The notes: generated from the letters alone by a model not told the origin. DNA of 64,000 nucleotides from Porifericola rhodea (GCF_030506305.1 NZ_CP119421.1:1232354-1296353); one strand, 5' to 3'; shown: positions 27,326-37,012, numbered from the stretch's first letter. Numbers and translations are program-made.

Positions 27326-28249
27326 TTATGAGTTTCCTTTGCTGATCTTATAAGCTACCACTCTGTTGTCGTAAAAAGTAGGCACCAGTACCAATTCCTG
27401 ATCGGGCACATAACCAATATCCGCCGAGTTAATTTTGTCTGCTTTAGTATCAGAAAGCTTTTGACTTTCTTTACTTTCAGGGTCTAGATAATGGATTTCT
27501 CCCTGCCAGGTAGATACTATATACTTACCATCTCTGGTTTTAATGATACCATCGGCCGAAGGAATATTATCTATCCAATGTTCGCCTACCTGCTGATTGT
27601 CTTTGCTAATGGGCGCGAAAAAACCTCCACCAGCAGAAGCCAGCAGTATCTGATCTCTTTCGGCATACAGTCCATTAGGTCTCTGTAGGGTAGAGTCGCT
27701 CATCCATGTCCCTATTTCTCCATTGTTTAAGGTATGTATTTTATCGGTATTAGAGTCGGTGATGTATACTATACCATCCTCATCAATGGTGATGTCATTC
27801 AGAAAACCTGCTCCATCTACAGCATAAGTATTTTCTATACTTCCATCTTCCAGGTTAATTACCGCTACTTCGCGTATGTCGGTTACATAAAGCTTGTTAT
27901 CATAGATGCCCATGCCTTTGGGGTCGTTCAGTCCTTCTACCCATCGTAGTTCGCTCACCTCTCCTTCGGGAGTCATTTTAGAGATAAAACCATCGCCATC
28001 TGCACCTTCGGCATTTACTGCGCCTATGTTGGCCACATAAATGGCTCCGCTGTTTTCATTATAGATAACAGACTCGGGCGTCTGCATTATGGTATCGGTA
28101 GCCCATGCTTCCTGCAAGGTGATACTTTCACTGGCAGAGGTGGAGTCTGCGCTCGTTGTATCTTCGGAAGCCTGCTGCTCACCACTACCTCCACAACTGT
28201 AAAATAAAACTGAAAAAATAAGAGCCGGATAACTAAAAATCGCTTTCAT
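27326..28249 (-). CDS. SMP-30/NHL-type beta-propeller lipoprotein
   Basis: A 307-aa lipoprotein (lipobox LFYSC, Cys19) with a serine/threonine-rich linker and then a six-bladed propeller of the SMP-30/gluconolactonase or NHL type. The blades are visible as repeated 'PESVIYNENSGAIYVAN', 'DPKGMGIYDNKLYVTD', 'FLNDITIDEDGIVYITDSN' and 'RPNGLYAERDQILLAS' units. Related proteins are lactonases or simple binding propellers; the metal-site acids of SMP-30 cannot be assigned with confidence. It precedes the MORN-like gene in the same operon. Confidence 0.8.
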   Translation of the reverse strand: MKAIFSYPALIFSVLFYSCGGSGEQQASEDTTSADSTSASESITLQEAWATDTIMQTPESVIYNENSGAIYVANIGAVNAEGADGDGFISKMTPEGEVSELRWVEGLNDPKGMGIYDNKLYVTDIREVAVINLEDGSIENTYAVDGAGFLNDITIDEDGIVYITDSNTDKIHTLNNGEIGTWMSDSTLQRPNGLYAERDQILLASAGGGFFAPISKDNQQVGEHWIDNIPSADGIIKTRDGKYIVSTWQGEIHYLDPESKESQKLSDTKADKINSADIGYVPDQELVLVPTFYDNRVVAYKISKGNS

Positions 28250-28334
28250 GTCAGTTTGGTTTTTTGTTAGGGTTGATTTTCTTAAAAGATAGAAGGCCTA
28301 AAGGAGAAATGCCACTTCCGCCACAAATATTACG

Positions 28335-29624
28335 CTAGTCCCCCACCTGTAAGGATATCGGAATCTCCATATCCAGATTAAGAGGCCCATACCCTAAATC
28401 CAGACGGGTACTCCCACTGAGGGTCGGCTGTAGCACCTCACCACTTAGTAGCCATGCCAAGCCGGGCCTGTCTTCATCTCCCCAACGTAGTGAAACCTGC
28501 ATCTTCATCAACATATCTTCTCCGGCAGCAATTTGTTCGTTTCCACTCACTGGCCTGGCACTCACGGCAATTGGCTGAAAAGATGCCAGATCTGCACTGG
28601 AAACTAAAGTAGGTGCTTCTATACTAAATTCATTTGGGTTGCTGATTATAAAAGGTACTTCTACTAATAAGCCGCTGATTCTGGGTCCGGGGTATTCCAG
28701 TTTGTCAGGTATATGCTCGTAGAAGTTATTCCACTGCAACTTAAAATTACTCCACTTTGCGGGAGCCTGAGTATCTATCGGCCTCAGAAAAGTATTTACA
28801 ATCTGGTCCATTACCGGCTGGGCTTCAGCGGGGGCAAGCTTACTTTTGAGAGCCTCCCATTTTTGGCTGGCCTGCGGATCAAAAGCAAAAAAAGTGGCTA
28901 TCACATGGTCTGCTACATACACATCGGTAAAGGGTACTTTAGTCTCCAGCATGAGCTTGAGAAAAGGGTCCTGCTTATGAAAACTCTTATTAAGTAAACT
29001 TACAAAAGGCGAAGCTGCTGTCTTAAAAGGCTGTAAGTTTAGCTCTTCCATCTGCCCTAATAGCTCCACTTTAGCCATTTGCCCTGAGGGCTTAATGCTT
29101 GGCAAGAGTGGCAGGCGTAATGTGTCTCCAAAAGCTAACTCAAAAGTATATGTACTAAATCGTGAAGGTAGATCTACGCCAAAGTCATTCAGGTTCAATT
29201 TAAATTCTGAAACCAGCTCAAAATAATTATCCTTACCTAATACATTTAGGTCTTTGAGCACTCCCTGGGGGTTTAAGTCAAAGGTAAAGTAGTAGGCAAT
29301 GAGCTGCTCACTTTTCTTTTCCAGTACAAATGAGGGCTGCTCGTTAATATCGCCAGACAGAGGCTTTCCGTTGAGTAAAAAGTTCAGGTCATGGGCGGGG
29401 ATCGTCAGGTCTTTGTTGAGCGGATTTTTAAATAAAAAACGCATGGCCAGTTTGAGCTTCAGGTTTTGCTGCTCCAGTTGAGGCTGTACTTGTTCTATTC
29501 GTAAATTCTGGTATCTGATGGTAGGAATATTATCCGCAATACGAGGGCTACAGGCACTGTTTAGCAATAGAGCAAGGAGGAGTATAAAAAGCACATAGCT
29601 TTTAGGTAACATAGAGAGGCGCAT
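28335..29624 (-). CDS. LEA14-like (WHy-domain) lipoprotein
   Basis: A 429-aa lipoprotein with lipobox LNSAC. Two beta-sandwich regions carry the LEA type 2/WHy pattern: residues about 35-150 ('LKLKLAMRFLFKNPLNKDLTIPAHDLNFLLNGKPL') and about 315-425 ('VEVPFIISNPNEFSIEAPTLVSSADLA'). The phrase 'NP(N/L)xxxI..PxLxxxLxxNG' is typical of this fold. WHy-domain proteins in bacteria are linked to desiccation or stress protection, and the role here is unknown. The neighbours are other envelope proteins on the same strand, separated by about 85 bases each, so coupling is uncertain. Confidence 0.72.
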   Translation of the reverse strand: MRLSMLPKSYVLFILLLALLLNSACSPRIADNIPTIRYQNLRIEQVQPQLEQQNLKLKLAMRFLFKNPLNKDLTIPAHDLNFLLNGKPLSGDINEQPSFVLEKKSEQLIAYYFTFDLNPQGVLKDLNVLGKDNYFELVSEFKLNLNDFGVDLPSRFSTYTFELAFGDTLRLPLLPSIKPSGQMAKVELLGQMEELNLQPFKTAASPFVSLLNKSFHKQDPFLKLMLETKVPFTDVYVADHVIATFFAFDPQASQKWEALKSKLAPAEAQPVMDQIVNTFLRPIDTQAPAKWSNFKLQWNNFYEHIPDKLEYPGPRISGLLVEVPFIISNPNEFSIEAPTLVSSADLASFQPIAVSARPVSGNEQIAAGEDMLMKMQVSLRWGDEDRPGLAWLLSGEVLQPTLSGSTRLDLGYGPLNLDMEIPISLQVGD

Positions 29625-29709
29625 AGGGCTAAAATTTATGTTAAACTCAGAACTTAATGCTTTGTACGCGTGAGTATAGCCCCCGTAACCACTGCTTGAG
29701 CTCCCCTGC

Positions 29710-30576
29710 TTATCTCTCTGTACTTTCCGCCAGGGGTTCTACAAGCTTTAACAGCAGAGCAGGCTCATCTGTCTGAACGATGTTGGCTCCATATTGAAGT
29801 AATTGCTCCAGGCTCTCTTCTCCCTTGGCTCGCGCCAGAGCTTTATCGGTATCTCCTAAGGCATTGATCCACACCCGGCTGCCGTGCGACTTAATTAAAC
29901 TTACAGTCTCTGCGCTATTAAATGAAGGATCTATATGCACCACTTCGGGAGTAAATCTTTGGAGAGCGGAGTCTGCCATCTCCAGCGAATAAGCTCTTGG
30001 CATCAGCATAAGCGCATCGTTAGCTTTCTGCACCTCTTCCAACACTTCGTAGTCACTATCAAAAAAGAAAACCTGATCTTCGGTAGCACTTTGCTCCACT
30101 AGCCTGATAATTGGCTGTATTTTAGTTGTTTTCAAATCCAGGTCTATTAGGATCTTGTCATCTGCTAGTGTCAGTACTTCTTCCAGGCTAGGAATTTTAT
30201 ATGGAGTTACCTTGCCATTATGAAGCAGAGACAAGGCCTGTAGTTCTTTCCAATTCATTTTTTCCGGATCACCACTACCGTTGGTCGTTCGGTCTACTGT
30301 ACCATCGTGCATTAAAAAAGGAACACCATCTGTACTCACCTTAACGTCTATTTCTATAATGTGCACTCCCATTTCAATAGCCTGCTGAATACTGGGTAGA
30401 GAGTTTTCTGGGTACTCGTGGTGTACCGCTCTGTGAGCAGCCACCATTACCTGCGAGGAGTTAGGGTCCAGAAAGTCAGCTTTAAGCTGTTCAAAATGGT
30501 ACTGAGCCCAAAGCTCCTGAGGAGCAGCTAAAGTGAGTAGCAGCAGAAGTAAGGCATGCTTAAAAAAAGAGTACAT
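29710..30576 (-). CDS. glycerophosphodiester phosphodiesterase
   Basis: A 288-aa exported GDPD-family enzyme that hydrolyses glycerophosphodiesters to glycerol-3-phosphate and an alcohol. After a signal peptide ('...APQELWAQ') the TIM-barrel starts with 'VMVAAHRAVHHEYPENS', in which His and Arg, Glu and Asn match the HR...EN motif (Ala replaces the usual Gly). The metal site 'IEIDVKVSTDGVPFLMHDGTVDRTTNG' supplies Glu, Asp and the second catalytic His. Start chosen at ATG 30576; a TTG 27 bases upstream would add a poor N-terminus. Periplasmic, and it may provide glycerol-3-phosphate for scavenging. Confidence 0.9.
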   Translation of the reverse strand: MYSFFKHALLLLLLTLAAPQELWAQYHFEQLKADFLDPNSSQVMVAAHRAVHHEYPENSLPSIQQAIEMGVHIIEIDVKVSTDGVPFLMHDGTVDRTTNGSGDPEKMNWKELQALSLLHNGKVTPYKIPSLEEVLTLADDKILIDLDLKTTKIQPIIRLVEQSATEDQVFFFDSDYEVLEEVQKANDALMLMPRAYSLEMADSALQRFTPEVVHIDPSFNSAETVSLIKSHGSRVWINALGDTDKALARAKGEESLEQLLQYGANIVQTDEPALLLKLVEPLAESTER

Positions 30577-30693
30577 AGAGGAGTAAGGTAGTATTGATTT
30601 CAAGCGAATTTAAAAAGTCAGGCTGTTGGGTCAAAGTTTAGCTGTAGGTATTATTTCAAGCTCAATGGCTTTAACTCCAAACTTCTCCAAAAA

Positions 30694-32064
30694 CTATTTT
30701 TCACTGCTGGAGCTTTGCCTAATGGTTAGTACCATAGCCTGGGCTAGCTGATGTTCAGGATAAGCGACGACTAGCTTACGGATTTGTTCGTTTAGCACCT
30801 GCCTATCGTGTAGGGTAGTTAGTTTGTTGTTTATGTGTATCAAAAGATCATTTACTAGGGCCATAATATTATCTGTATAGCGCTCATACTCATCGTTTTG
30901 CAGTAGTGCGCTAAACATCTGTATCAGTTTAGAATATACAGGAACAGCTTTGTCAGCATAGTTCATGATAGTACTCATGCAATAATATATAAGTAACGAA
31001 AAGTGGGCAGGTTGATAGATAAGCCGTAGGCCGTTCGCATCATCTACCTTAATTTTAAGCCCATACACCGATGTACGCAACACAAAGAGGTCTGTTAGCC
31101 TGTCTAAAGCTTGTAGTGCTGTACCCGGATCATTTATGCCGGGGCTGAGTGCTTTTATGGCTACCTCGCTGAGCTGTTTGAAGCCATACAGATAGTTTTC
31201 ACTGATGTTCTCCTGATGCCTGAAAATCATAGTTTCAAAAAGCTTTTGCTGTTCAGTTTCGCTAAGCTGACGGCTACTTAGTAATAACACATCTTTACGA
31301 TTAACAAACTGACCGATAGGTATACATATCTTCAGCACCACATCCATGTTTTTAGCAGTGCGTATCAGGCGCTTGTCATCTATGGTATCCAGGTAGCCGG
31401 ATATCAAACTTTTTACAGCCGACCACTGCGCCATATCTGGTAGCTCACTGTCAGGTACGTATACTTCATGTTCTATCTCATACTCTATTCCTTTTACAGT
31501 AGCTTGGTACAGCTCATTAATAATGTTTCCAATTTGAATGTCCTGGGAGATGCGGTTGATAAAAGAGATAAACAGGGCCAGACAGATTATACTTAATAGC
31601 ACATTAACGATAACTGAAAGGCTAGGCACCTGGAAAGTATACATCAGCGACTCTATGCTGGAAAGCACCATAAAGCTGTAAGCGATAGTGCCGATATAAA
31701 AGCCCATCACAATCTGATGGTGTTTCTTTTTTACCAGGGTAGGCAGTAAACGGGGAGAGTAACTTGAGGAAGTCTGGTTAAGTACCACCATTACCATAGA
31801 AAAGCTAAATACCATAAGAGAGATCATGCCTCCGGCAATTGTACCCAGCAGTGTTCTGACACTGTCCGGGGCAAGTACATTTTTAATATCAATCGCCCTT
31901 CCCAGCAGTTCATCTGGTGTACGCTGGTCGGTATATAGTGTTAACAGCGACAGCAAAAATAACCCCACAGAAATGAATGTAGGATAAAAAGCGATACTTG
32001 AAATAATATTCAAATACAGCTTTACGATAGTGTTGGTAGAGGTTATAGCAGCTTTTTTTAACAT
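30694..32064 (-). CDS. DUF2254 membrane protein
   Basis: A 456-aa protein of the DUF2254 family. Four transmembrane helices lie in the first 170 residues ('FYPTFISVGLFLLSLLTLY', 'TIAGGMISLMVFSFSMVMVVL', 'QIVMGFYIGTIAYSFMVL', 'VIVNVLLSIICLALFISFI'), followed by a long soluble domain with the conserved 'INDPGTALQALDRL' loop. The function of this family is unknown. The upstream TTG at 32103 would extend it by 13 residues, but the ATG at 32064 is the better start. It shares the strand with the DUF4385 gene upstream. Confidence 0.86.
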   Translation of the reverse strand: MLKKAAITSTNTIVKLYLNIISSIAFYPTFISVGLFLLSLLTLYTDQRTPDELLGRAIDIKNVLAPDSVRTLLGTIAGGMISLMVFSFSMVMVVLNQTSSSYSPRLLPTLVKKKHHQIVMGFYIGTIAYSFMVLSSIESLMYTFQVPSLSVIVNVLLSIICLALFISFINRISQDIQIGNIINELYQATVKGIEYEIEHEVYVPDSELPDMAQWSAVKSLISGYLDTIDDKRLIRTAKNMDVVLKICIPIGQFVNRKDVLLLSSRQLSETEQQKLFETMIFRHQENISENYLYGFKQLSEVAIKALSPGINDPGTALQALDRLTDLFVLRTSVYGLKIKVDDANGLRLIYQPAHFSLLIYYCMSTIMNYADKAVPVYSKLIQMFSALLQNDEYERYTDNIMALVNDLLIHINNKLTTLHDRQVLNEQIRKLVVAYPEHQLAQAMVLTIRQSSSSEK

Positions 32065-32131
32065 GAGGATAAGGCTTGAAATAGAAACCTGCGCTTTCCT
32101 CAATTGTTAAAGCCAGAGGATGAATCCGCGA

Positions 32132-32620
32132 CTAACCATATTGCTCTTTATGTGCTTTTTGCATCTTTTGGTATTTTTGGTTCGTTTTCGCCTCCTCCCA
32201 CTTCACTTTAAAAATGGCAGCCGCTTTAGCCTTTATCGGATCTTCCTTACGAGGAAGCACCTCTTTTCTGGCTTCTTTCTCTGCAGACTTACTCCCTGCG
32301 TTCTGAGGGTTACTTTTGTATTTTCTACCACTCTTATGGTTAGCGTATCGGCGCGCACGGGTATATCCCATCTGCAAAAATTTACGAGCCATGTCAGCCC
32401 CTACAAAATCGTCGTGTTTTAGATAATCCAAAAACATACTGTATATCTTATCCGATGACTCGGTAGCGATTTCAGGGTTTTTAAACCGCCAGTGCTGTAG
32501 TATTTCAGACTTATAAGGCTCTACCATAAGCACACCCTGCTCTCCTTTTCCTACCCGGTAAAGCTCCGGTTGCTCCCGAAAGTTGATTTGATCAAAATCT
32601 AATGAATAGTCAAATGCCAT
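32132..32620 (-). CDS. DUF4385 protein
   Basis: A 162-aa basic cytosolic protein that fits DUF4385: 'FDYSLDFDQINFREQPELYRVGKGEQGVL' at the start, then 'PYKSEILQHWRFKNPEIA' and 'DMARKFLQMGYTRARRYANHKSGRKY'. The C-terminal third is rich in Lys, Glu and Gln and probably helical. The family's function is unknown and the basic tail could bind nucleic acid, which is speculation. It starts divergently from the secreted T9SS client gene at 32778. Confidence 0.82.
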   Translation of the reverse strand: MAFDYSLDFDQINFREQPELYRVGKGEQGVLMVEPYKSEILQHWRFKNPEIATESSDKIYSMFLDYLKHDDFVGADMARKFLQMGYTRARRYANHKSGRKYKSNPQNAGSKSAEKEARKEVLPRKEDPIKAKAAAIFKVKWEEAKTNQKYQKMQKAHKEQYG

Positions 32621-32777
32621 ACGCTGCTGAAATTGTTAACTATTAACCCACAACCTGGCTTTGTGTTTCCCTGAGTCACAGGTCAGGCATTTTTTTCTAA
32701 AAATTATACTACCTCCGGGTTACAATCAGCACACGGTATTTACCAAATAGCACTATTGACCTTAAACTTTTCTGACC

Positions 32778-34355
32778 ATGAAAAAGCTACATACCATACT
32801 CCTTTTACTTTTGTTTATTGTAAAATTAGGTAGCCTGCATGCCCAGTCTAACACCAGTTACGGAAACGGAGCCGGTAGCGCCTTAACTTCCGGAAGCAGC
32901 AATTCTTTCTTTGGTTACCGCAGCGGGCAAAATACCACTTCTGGCAATTTTAATACTTTTATAGGCTCGGTGAGCGGCAGAAATAACACTACCGGCTACG
33001 CAAATGTAGGGGTAGGTTTTGCCAGCGGCATATTAAATACCACAGGCGACAAGAATACCTTTCTGGGTATGTACAGTGGCTATTATAATAATGGAGATGA
33101 TAACGTTTACATAGGTTATCAGTCAGCTTTTTCTAACCAGTATGGCTCTGATAATGTGATAATAGGTAGCGCGGCAGGTTTTAACAACAAAGCCAGCTGG
33201 AATGTATACATTGGTAGCGAAAGCGGAAGAGAGAATACCACCGGGCACTCCAATGTATTTGTTGGCGAAAAGAGTGGGTACTCTAATACTACCGGACGTT
33301 TTAATACTTTTATCGGTACCCAAAGTGGAGAGCAGAGCACAACTACCTACAGCAATACCTTTATCGGTAGTTATACGGGGCATTATACAACCACCGGAGA
33401 AGGTAATGTGTTTTTAGGGAGCAGCACCGGCTACGACAATACCACAGGAGATAATAATACCTACCTGGGAAGACTAAGTGGCTACAACAATCAAACAGGC
33501 TCAGGAAATGTGTTTATAGGCAGCCGCGCCGGCTATTATGAGACTGGCTCCAATATGCTATATATCAACAACAATAGCAGCACCCCTCTTATTTATGGTG
33601 ATTTTACTAACAATACAGTCAGTATACAATACAAGTACACGGGTACTACTTATAAACTGTATGTGCCCGGGCAAATTTATGCTACCAGTGTGGCGTCTCC
33701 TTCTGATGAACGCTTTAAGAAAAATATTAAAGACGTAAATGGAGCGCTGGAGGGAATCAAAAGTCTGAGCGGAGTTACTTATGAATTTAAAAACGCGCGC
33801 TCAGATGAGGCACGCCAGTTCCCTAAGGGTAACCAGTACGGTCTGTTAGCACAGCAGGTACAGGAGGCATTTCCGGATTTAGTTATAGAAGATGAGGAAG
33901 GCTATCTGGCCATTAACTACATGGGGATGATTCCAGTACTGATAGAGGCAATGAAAGAACTTTCGGGAGATAGCATAGGTCATTATCAGGCACAGCTTTC
34001 AGCTTTGCGAGAAGAGAACTTGTCTATCCGTGAAGAGTTAAATGAGCTTAAGAAGATGATCAAAGGCAACAATATAGATAGCTCCTTTGGTAAAGAGGCT
34101 TACCTGAATCAAAACCAGCCCAACCCATCTGATGGTAACACCCGTATTCAGTACAGCCTGCCCGACAGCGTACAGCAGGCCAGCATACTCATATATGACT
34201 TGCAGGGCAAGCAGGTGATGGACTTTAAAAATCTGAATCCAGGTAGTGGTGAGATTGATATTCTTAACAATACGCTCGATGCAGGCATGTACATTTATAG
34301 CCTGGTAGCTGATGGCAAAATTGTAGATACTAAGCGAATGATTCTGAGTAAATAA
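32778..34355 (+). CDS. secreted T9SS client with 13 x 17-aa repeats and S74 chaperone domain
   Basis: A 525-aa exported protein. Signal peptide 1-22 (ending LHAQ). Residues 42-259 hold 13 repeats of 16-17 aa with consensus N-T/V-F-I-G-x-x-S-G-x-x-N-T-T-G-x-x, a YadA-head-like beta-roll. Then comes a peptidase S74 (phage tail-spike type intramolecular chaperone) domain beginning at Ser309 in 'SDERFKKNIKDV', with the conserved Ser and Lys of the autocleavage motif, a short coiled coil (about 405-430), and a C-terminal T9SS sorting domain ('NQPNPSDGNTRIQYSLP', 'MYIYSLVADG'). Probably a trimeric surface fibre or adhesin. The chaperone is internal rather than C-terminal, which is unusual. Confidence 0.88.
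   Translation: MKKLHTILLLLLFIVKLGSLHAQSNTSYGNGAGSALTSGSSNSFFGYRSGQNTTSGNFNTFIGSVSGRNNTTGYANVGVGFASGILNTTGDKNTFLGMYSGYYNNGDDNVYIGYQSAFSNQYGSDNVIIGSAAGFNNKASWNVYIGSESGRENTTGHSNVFVGEKSGYSNTTGRFNTFIGTQSGEQSTTTYSNTFIGSYTGHYTTTGEGNVFLGSSTGYDNTTGDNNTYLGRLSGYNNQTGSGNVFIGSRAGYYETGSNMLYINNNSSTPLIYGDFTNNTVSIQYKYTGTTYKLYVPGQIYATSVASPSDERFKKNIKDVNGALEGIKSLSGVTYEFKNARSDEARQFPKGNQYGLLAQQVQEAFPDLVIEDEEGYLAINYMGMIPVLIEAMKELSGDSIGHYQAQLSALREENLSIREELNELKKMIKGNNIDSSFGKEAYLNQNQPNPSDGNTRIQYSLPDSVQQASILIYDLQGKQVMDFKNLNPGSGEIDILNNTLDAGMYIYSLVADGKIVDTKRMILSK
32901..33554 (+). repeat. 13 degenerate 48-51-bp tandem coding repeats
   Basis: The in-frame repeat units encoding the 17-aa NTFIG..SG..NTTG motif. DNA conservation between units is partial (recurring aatac-ttt-ata-gg and aat-acc-acc-gg codon runs), so this is an old expansion and not a recent duplication. 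Confidence 0.85.
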
Positions 34356-34381
34356 GTAGTGCTCTCTTTTTAAAGTAAGAT

Positions 34382-34424
34382 AAAGAAGCAGCTTATCAGA
34401 AATTTTCTTAAGGGCTGCTTCTTT
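34382..34424. terminator. inverted repeat between convergent genes
   Basis: Stem AAAGAAGCAGC / GCTGCTTCTTT with a 21-base loop lies between the T9SS client and the convergent metalloprotease gene. The long loop and short T run make it a weaker terminator than others in the window. Confidence 0.5.
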
Positions 34425-34435
34425 GCTTTATGCTA

Positions 34436-36910
34436 CTACTTTATATGGCTGCACCAATCGTCACTTTTCTGGCCCAGCAGGTACAGCTCGTCCTGCCCTA
34501 TTGGTGAGCCATCAGGTGCTGCAAGCGGATCAGTCACTTTTACGTCTTCTGGCTTATCTTCAAAGCGTTGAATCTGACTGAGACCAAAAATATAATGTGC
34601 CTTCCAGCCCGGATTTACCTCTCCGACCATATTACTTAACATTATCTTTTTGATATCCGAAATCTTTAGACTAGCCATAGCTCTGGCCTGTCCCGAAGCA
34701 TTGGGGTTAGCAGCCAGCTTAATCATATGGTCCAACACCAGGCGATCTACCAATCGCTGTAGCTCCCCATGGTAGCCCAGCTTTTTACGTGCACCGATTG
34801 TATTTTTGACAAGCTGATCGGCCATCTCATGAAAGCCAGGCACTTCTTCGTATCGTGATGACAGGTCAATCATACGGGTTACACGTTCGTGGTTAAGCAA
34901 AAGGCTCAGCGTAAAGTTAGCCGCTGACTCTGCCGCTCCCAGTGGATCAAAGGTGATGCCCGTTCGTGACTTAAACACCTCCTTTGAGTTTTCATAATAG
35001 CCCAGCGGATAAGGAGGAATTAATTCCAGAAGCTTTTCTGGTATGGCTAAAGCTTCTGGACTAATTGTCTGTAACATCGCCTCAATAGCTGCCTGTTGCT
35101 TATCTCCTTCTACTACTTTTAATGGAGTTTGGCCGTCGCCCCTAAGAGCGTAAGTATAGTATAAACCACCAATTAGTTTGGCAGTAGCCTCTGCCTGGTA
35201 GCGATGAAACATGTACATAGGCACTAATACTTCTTCCAGAGTAGCCATAGGCTGGCCAAAAGGAATCTTCTTTTCAGAAAGGTTATTTAAAGCAATCTCC
35301 CGCACTTGCATTACCCTATTTAGCTCTTCATCAGCCTCGGTACCATTGTCCCAGAGGTGAGCATAAGGGTGCGCGCCGCTACTTGCCCGGGCATCCCGGT
35401 CAGAAATAAAAAGCAAACCCTCGTCTAGTGATTGCTGTATAATTTCTTCCAAAGCCTCTTCTTCATCTACGCCCTCAGGAAAATCCTGATAGCCATACGC
35501 AATTGCTACTTTATCCCAGGCGCCTATTTCATTCGTATAAGCTTCTGATAAGTCCAGCTCATTCTTGTTTTTTATCTTGACCAAGGGATGGGGATAGTCC
35601 ATAACCGAATAGCGACCTTCGTAAGTAGAGGCATAATTATGTACCAGCCCCAACGTATGCCCTACTTCATGTGCACCCAGCTGACGAATACGCTGCAATG
35701 CCATCTCCATCATTTCTTCAGAAACAGGTTTTCCTTCTTCATAAGCGGCAACCAGCCCGGAGGCAATCAGAAAATCCTGTCGTACTCTTAATGAGCCCAG
35801 TGTTACCTTACCTTTAATAATTTCACCGGTACGGGGGTCATAAATGCTACTTCCATACGACCAGCCTCGGGTAGAGCGGTGTACCCATTGCACATAATTG
35901 TACCTGATATCCATAGGGTCAGCATCATCGGGTAGTAGCTTCACCTGAAAAGCATCTTTGTAGCCGGTGGCTTCAAAAGCCTGGTTCCACCAGCGGATGC
36001 CATCCATTAGGGCGGAACGAATAGGCTCCGGCGCGCCGGGATCCAGGTAGTAAATAATAGGTTCTACCGCTTCGCTTACCGCTGCGGCAGGGTCTTTCTT
36101 CTGCAGCCGATGGCGACGTATAAAGCGTTGTGTAATTGGCTGGTCTACTTCTGTGGCGTAATCCATGTACTGCACAGAAAGGTAACCTGAGCGAGGGTCA
36201 AACTTCCGCATTTCGTACCCCTTATCCGGTAGCTCAACAAACGAATGATGTTGGCGAACGGTAAAAGCCTCAGGGTTAGGGCTTACCGAACGCAGGTAGG
36301 AGCCGGCATCATCACCAGTAAAGGTAAGGCTTACTTCAATTTCTGTGTTTTTAGGGAAGTTTTTGGTAAGGGGGAGGTAAAAAGCAGAGCGAGAGTCGTC
36401 TAGTTTAAAGCTCCCCTGCTTACTTCGTTTCACCATTTTAGTGACACCTACGGCATCCTGCATAAAAAATTTTGTAGCATCTACCAGTACCTTCTCACCT
36501 TCTTCGGCTTCTATAGTAAAGCCAAACATCACGGCTTCCGCGAATGATTCCCGCACCGCACGTTGCTCATCAGGGTTATTAGTAATAGCCCTGTAGTCCT
36601 GATTGGGTTCTACAAACAAAATTTTGTTACCACTACGGCGAAACTGCATTACCTGTGAGCGATTAAGCCGTCCTCTGTCCAGCCCAATGTCATTGGAGCC
36701 CGCACCCGCAGAAAGGGAGTTATAGTAGAGAAAGTCAGTATCAAAACGATCAATCTCCAGCCAGACTTTTCCATCTTTTTCATCCCAGTAGAAGGTAAAG
36801 TAGCCTTCGTACTTTTTCATGTTTTTGGTCTTTTCGCTAATGCTATCAGCGGCAAACCCCTCAAAAGAGAGGTAAAAAAGACAGAAGCTTAAAAGTAATA
36901 ATTGTCTCAT
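34436..36910 (-). CDS. zinc metalloprotease of the DUF5117/DUF4953 group
   Basis: An 824-aa exported protein (signal peptide ending 'FEGFAA'). The N-terminal region (DUF5117-like, residues 25-210; 'DFLYYNSLSAGAGSNDIGLDRG') leads to a metzincin-type catalytic domain with HEVGHTLGLVH, where the zinc ligands are His414, His418 and His424 and Glu415 is the catalytic base. A Met-turn follows in 'YSVMDYP' (about 436). The remaining 380 residues form the DUF4953 C-terminal part. These proteins are abundant in Bacteroidota, are presumed periplasmic proteases, and their substrates are unknown. Divergent from the T9SS client at 37151. Confidence 0.88.
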   Translation of the reverse strand: MRQLLLLSFCLFYLSFEGFAADSISEKTKNMKKYEGYFTFYWDEKDGKVWLEIDRFDTDFLYYNSLSAGAGSNDIGLDRGRLNRSQVMQFRRSGNKILFVEPNQDYRAITNNPDEQRAVRESFAEAVMFGFTIEAEEGEKVLVDATKFFMQDAVGVTKMVKRSKQGSFKLDDSRSAFYLPLTKNFPKNTEIEVSLTFTGDDAGSYLRSVSPNPEAFTVRQHHSFVELPDKGYEMRKFDPRSGYLSVQYMDYATEVDQPITQRFIRRHRLQKKDPAAAVSEAVEPIIYYLDPGAPEPIRSALMDGIRWWNQAFEATGYKDAFQVKLLPDDADPMDIRYNYVQWVHRSTRGWSYGSSIYDPRTGEIIKGKVTLGSLRVRQDFLIASGLVAAYEEGKPVSEEMMEMALQRIRQLGAHEVGHTLGLVHNYASTYEGRYSVMDYPHPLVKIKNKNELDLSEAYTNEIGAWDKVAIAYGYQDFPEGVDEEEALEEIIQQSLDEGLLFISDRDARASSGAHPYAHLWDNGTEADEELNRVMQVREIALNNLSEKKIPFGQPMATLEEVLVPMYMFHRYQAEATAKLIGGLYYTYALRGDGQTPLKVVEGDKQQAAIEAMLQTISPEALAIPEKLLELIPPYPLGYYENSKEVFKSRTGITFDPLGAAESAANFTLSLLLNHERVTRMIDLSSRYEEVPGFHEMADQLVKNTIGARKKLGYHGELQRLVDRLVLDHMIKLAANPNASGQARAMASLKISDIKKIMLSNMVGEVNPGWKAHYIFGLSQIQRFEDKPEDVKVTDPLAAPDGSPIGQDELYLLGQKSDDWCSHIK

Positions 36911-36983
36911 AGTTTAAAGGTTAAGTAAGACCATTAACAACCCATGAAAAAATACATAGGTATAATAAAATAATTTCATTCAT

Positions 36984-37012
36984 ACTCACAAAAAATCACA
37001 ATTTTTATGAGT
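36984..37012. repeat. AT-rich inverted repeat in a divergent intergenic region
   Basis: ACTCAcAAAAA and TTTTTaTGAGT face each other around a short spacer, 11-base arms with one mismatch, in the 240-base gap between the divergent protease and T9SS client genes. It could be an operator; nothing else was recognised in this gap. Confidence 0.35.

Noticed and set aside
32901-33554. CRISPR-like regular array
   Set aside because: Repeats are in frame and degenerate, encode a 17-aa protein motif, and have no constant repeat with unique spacers.
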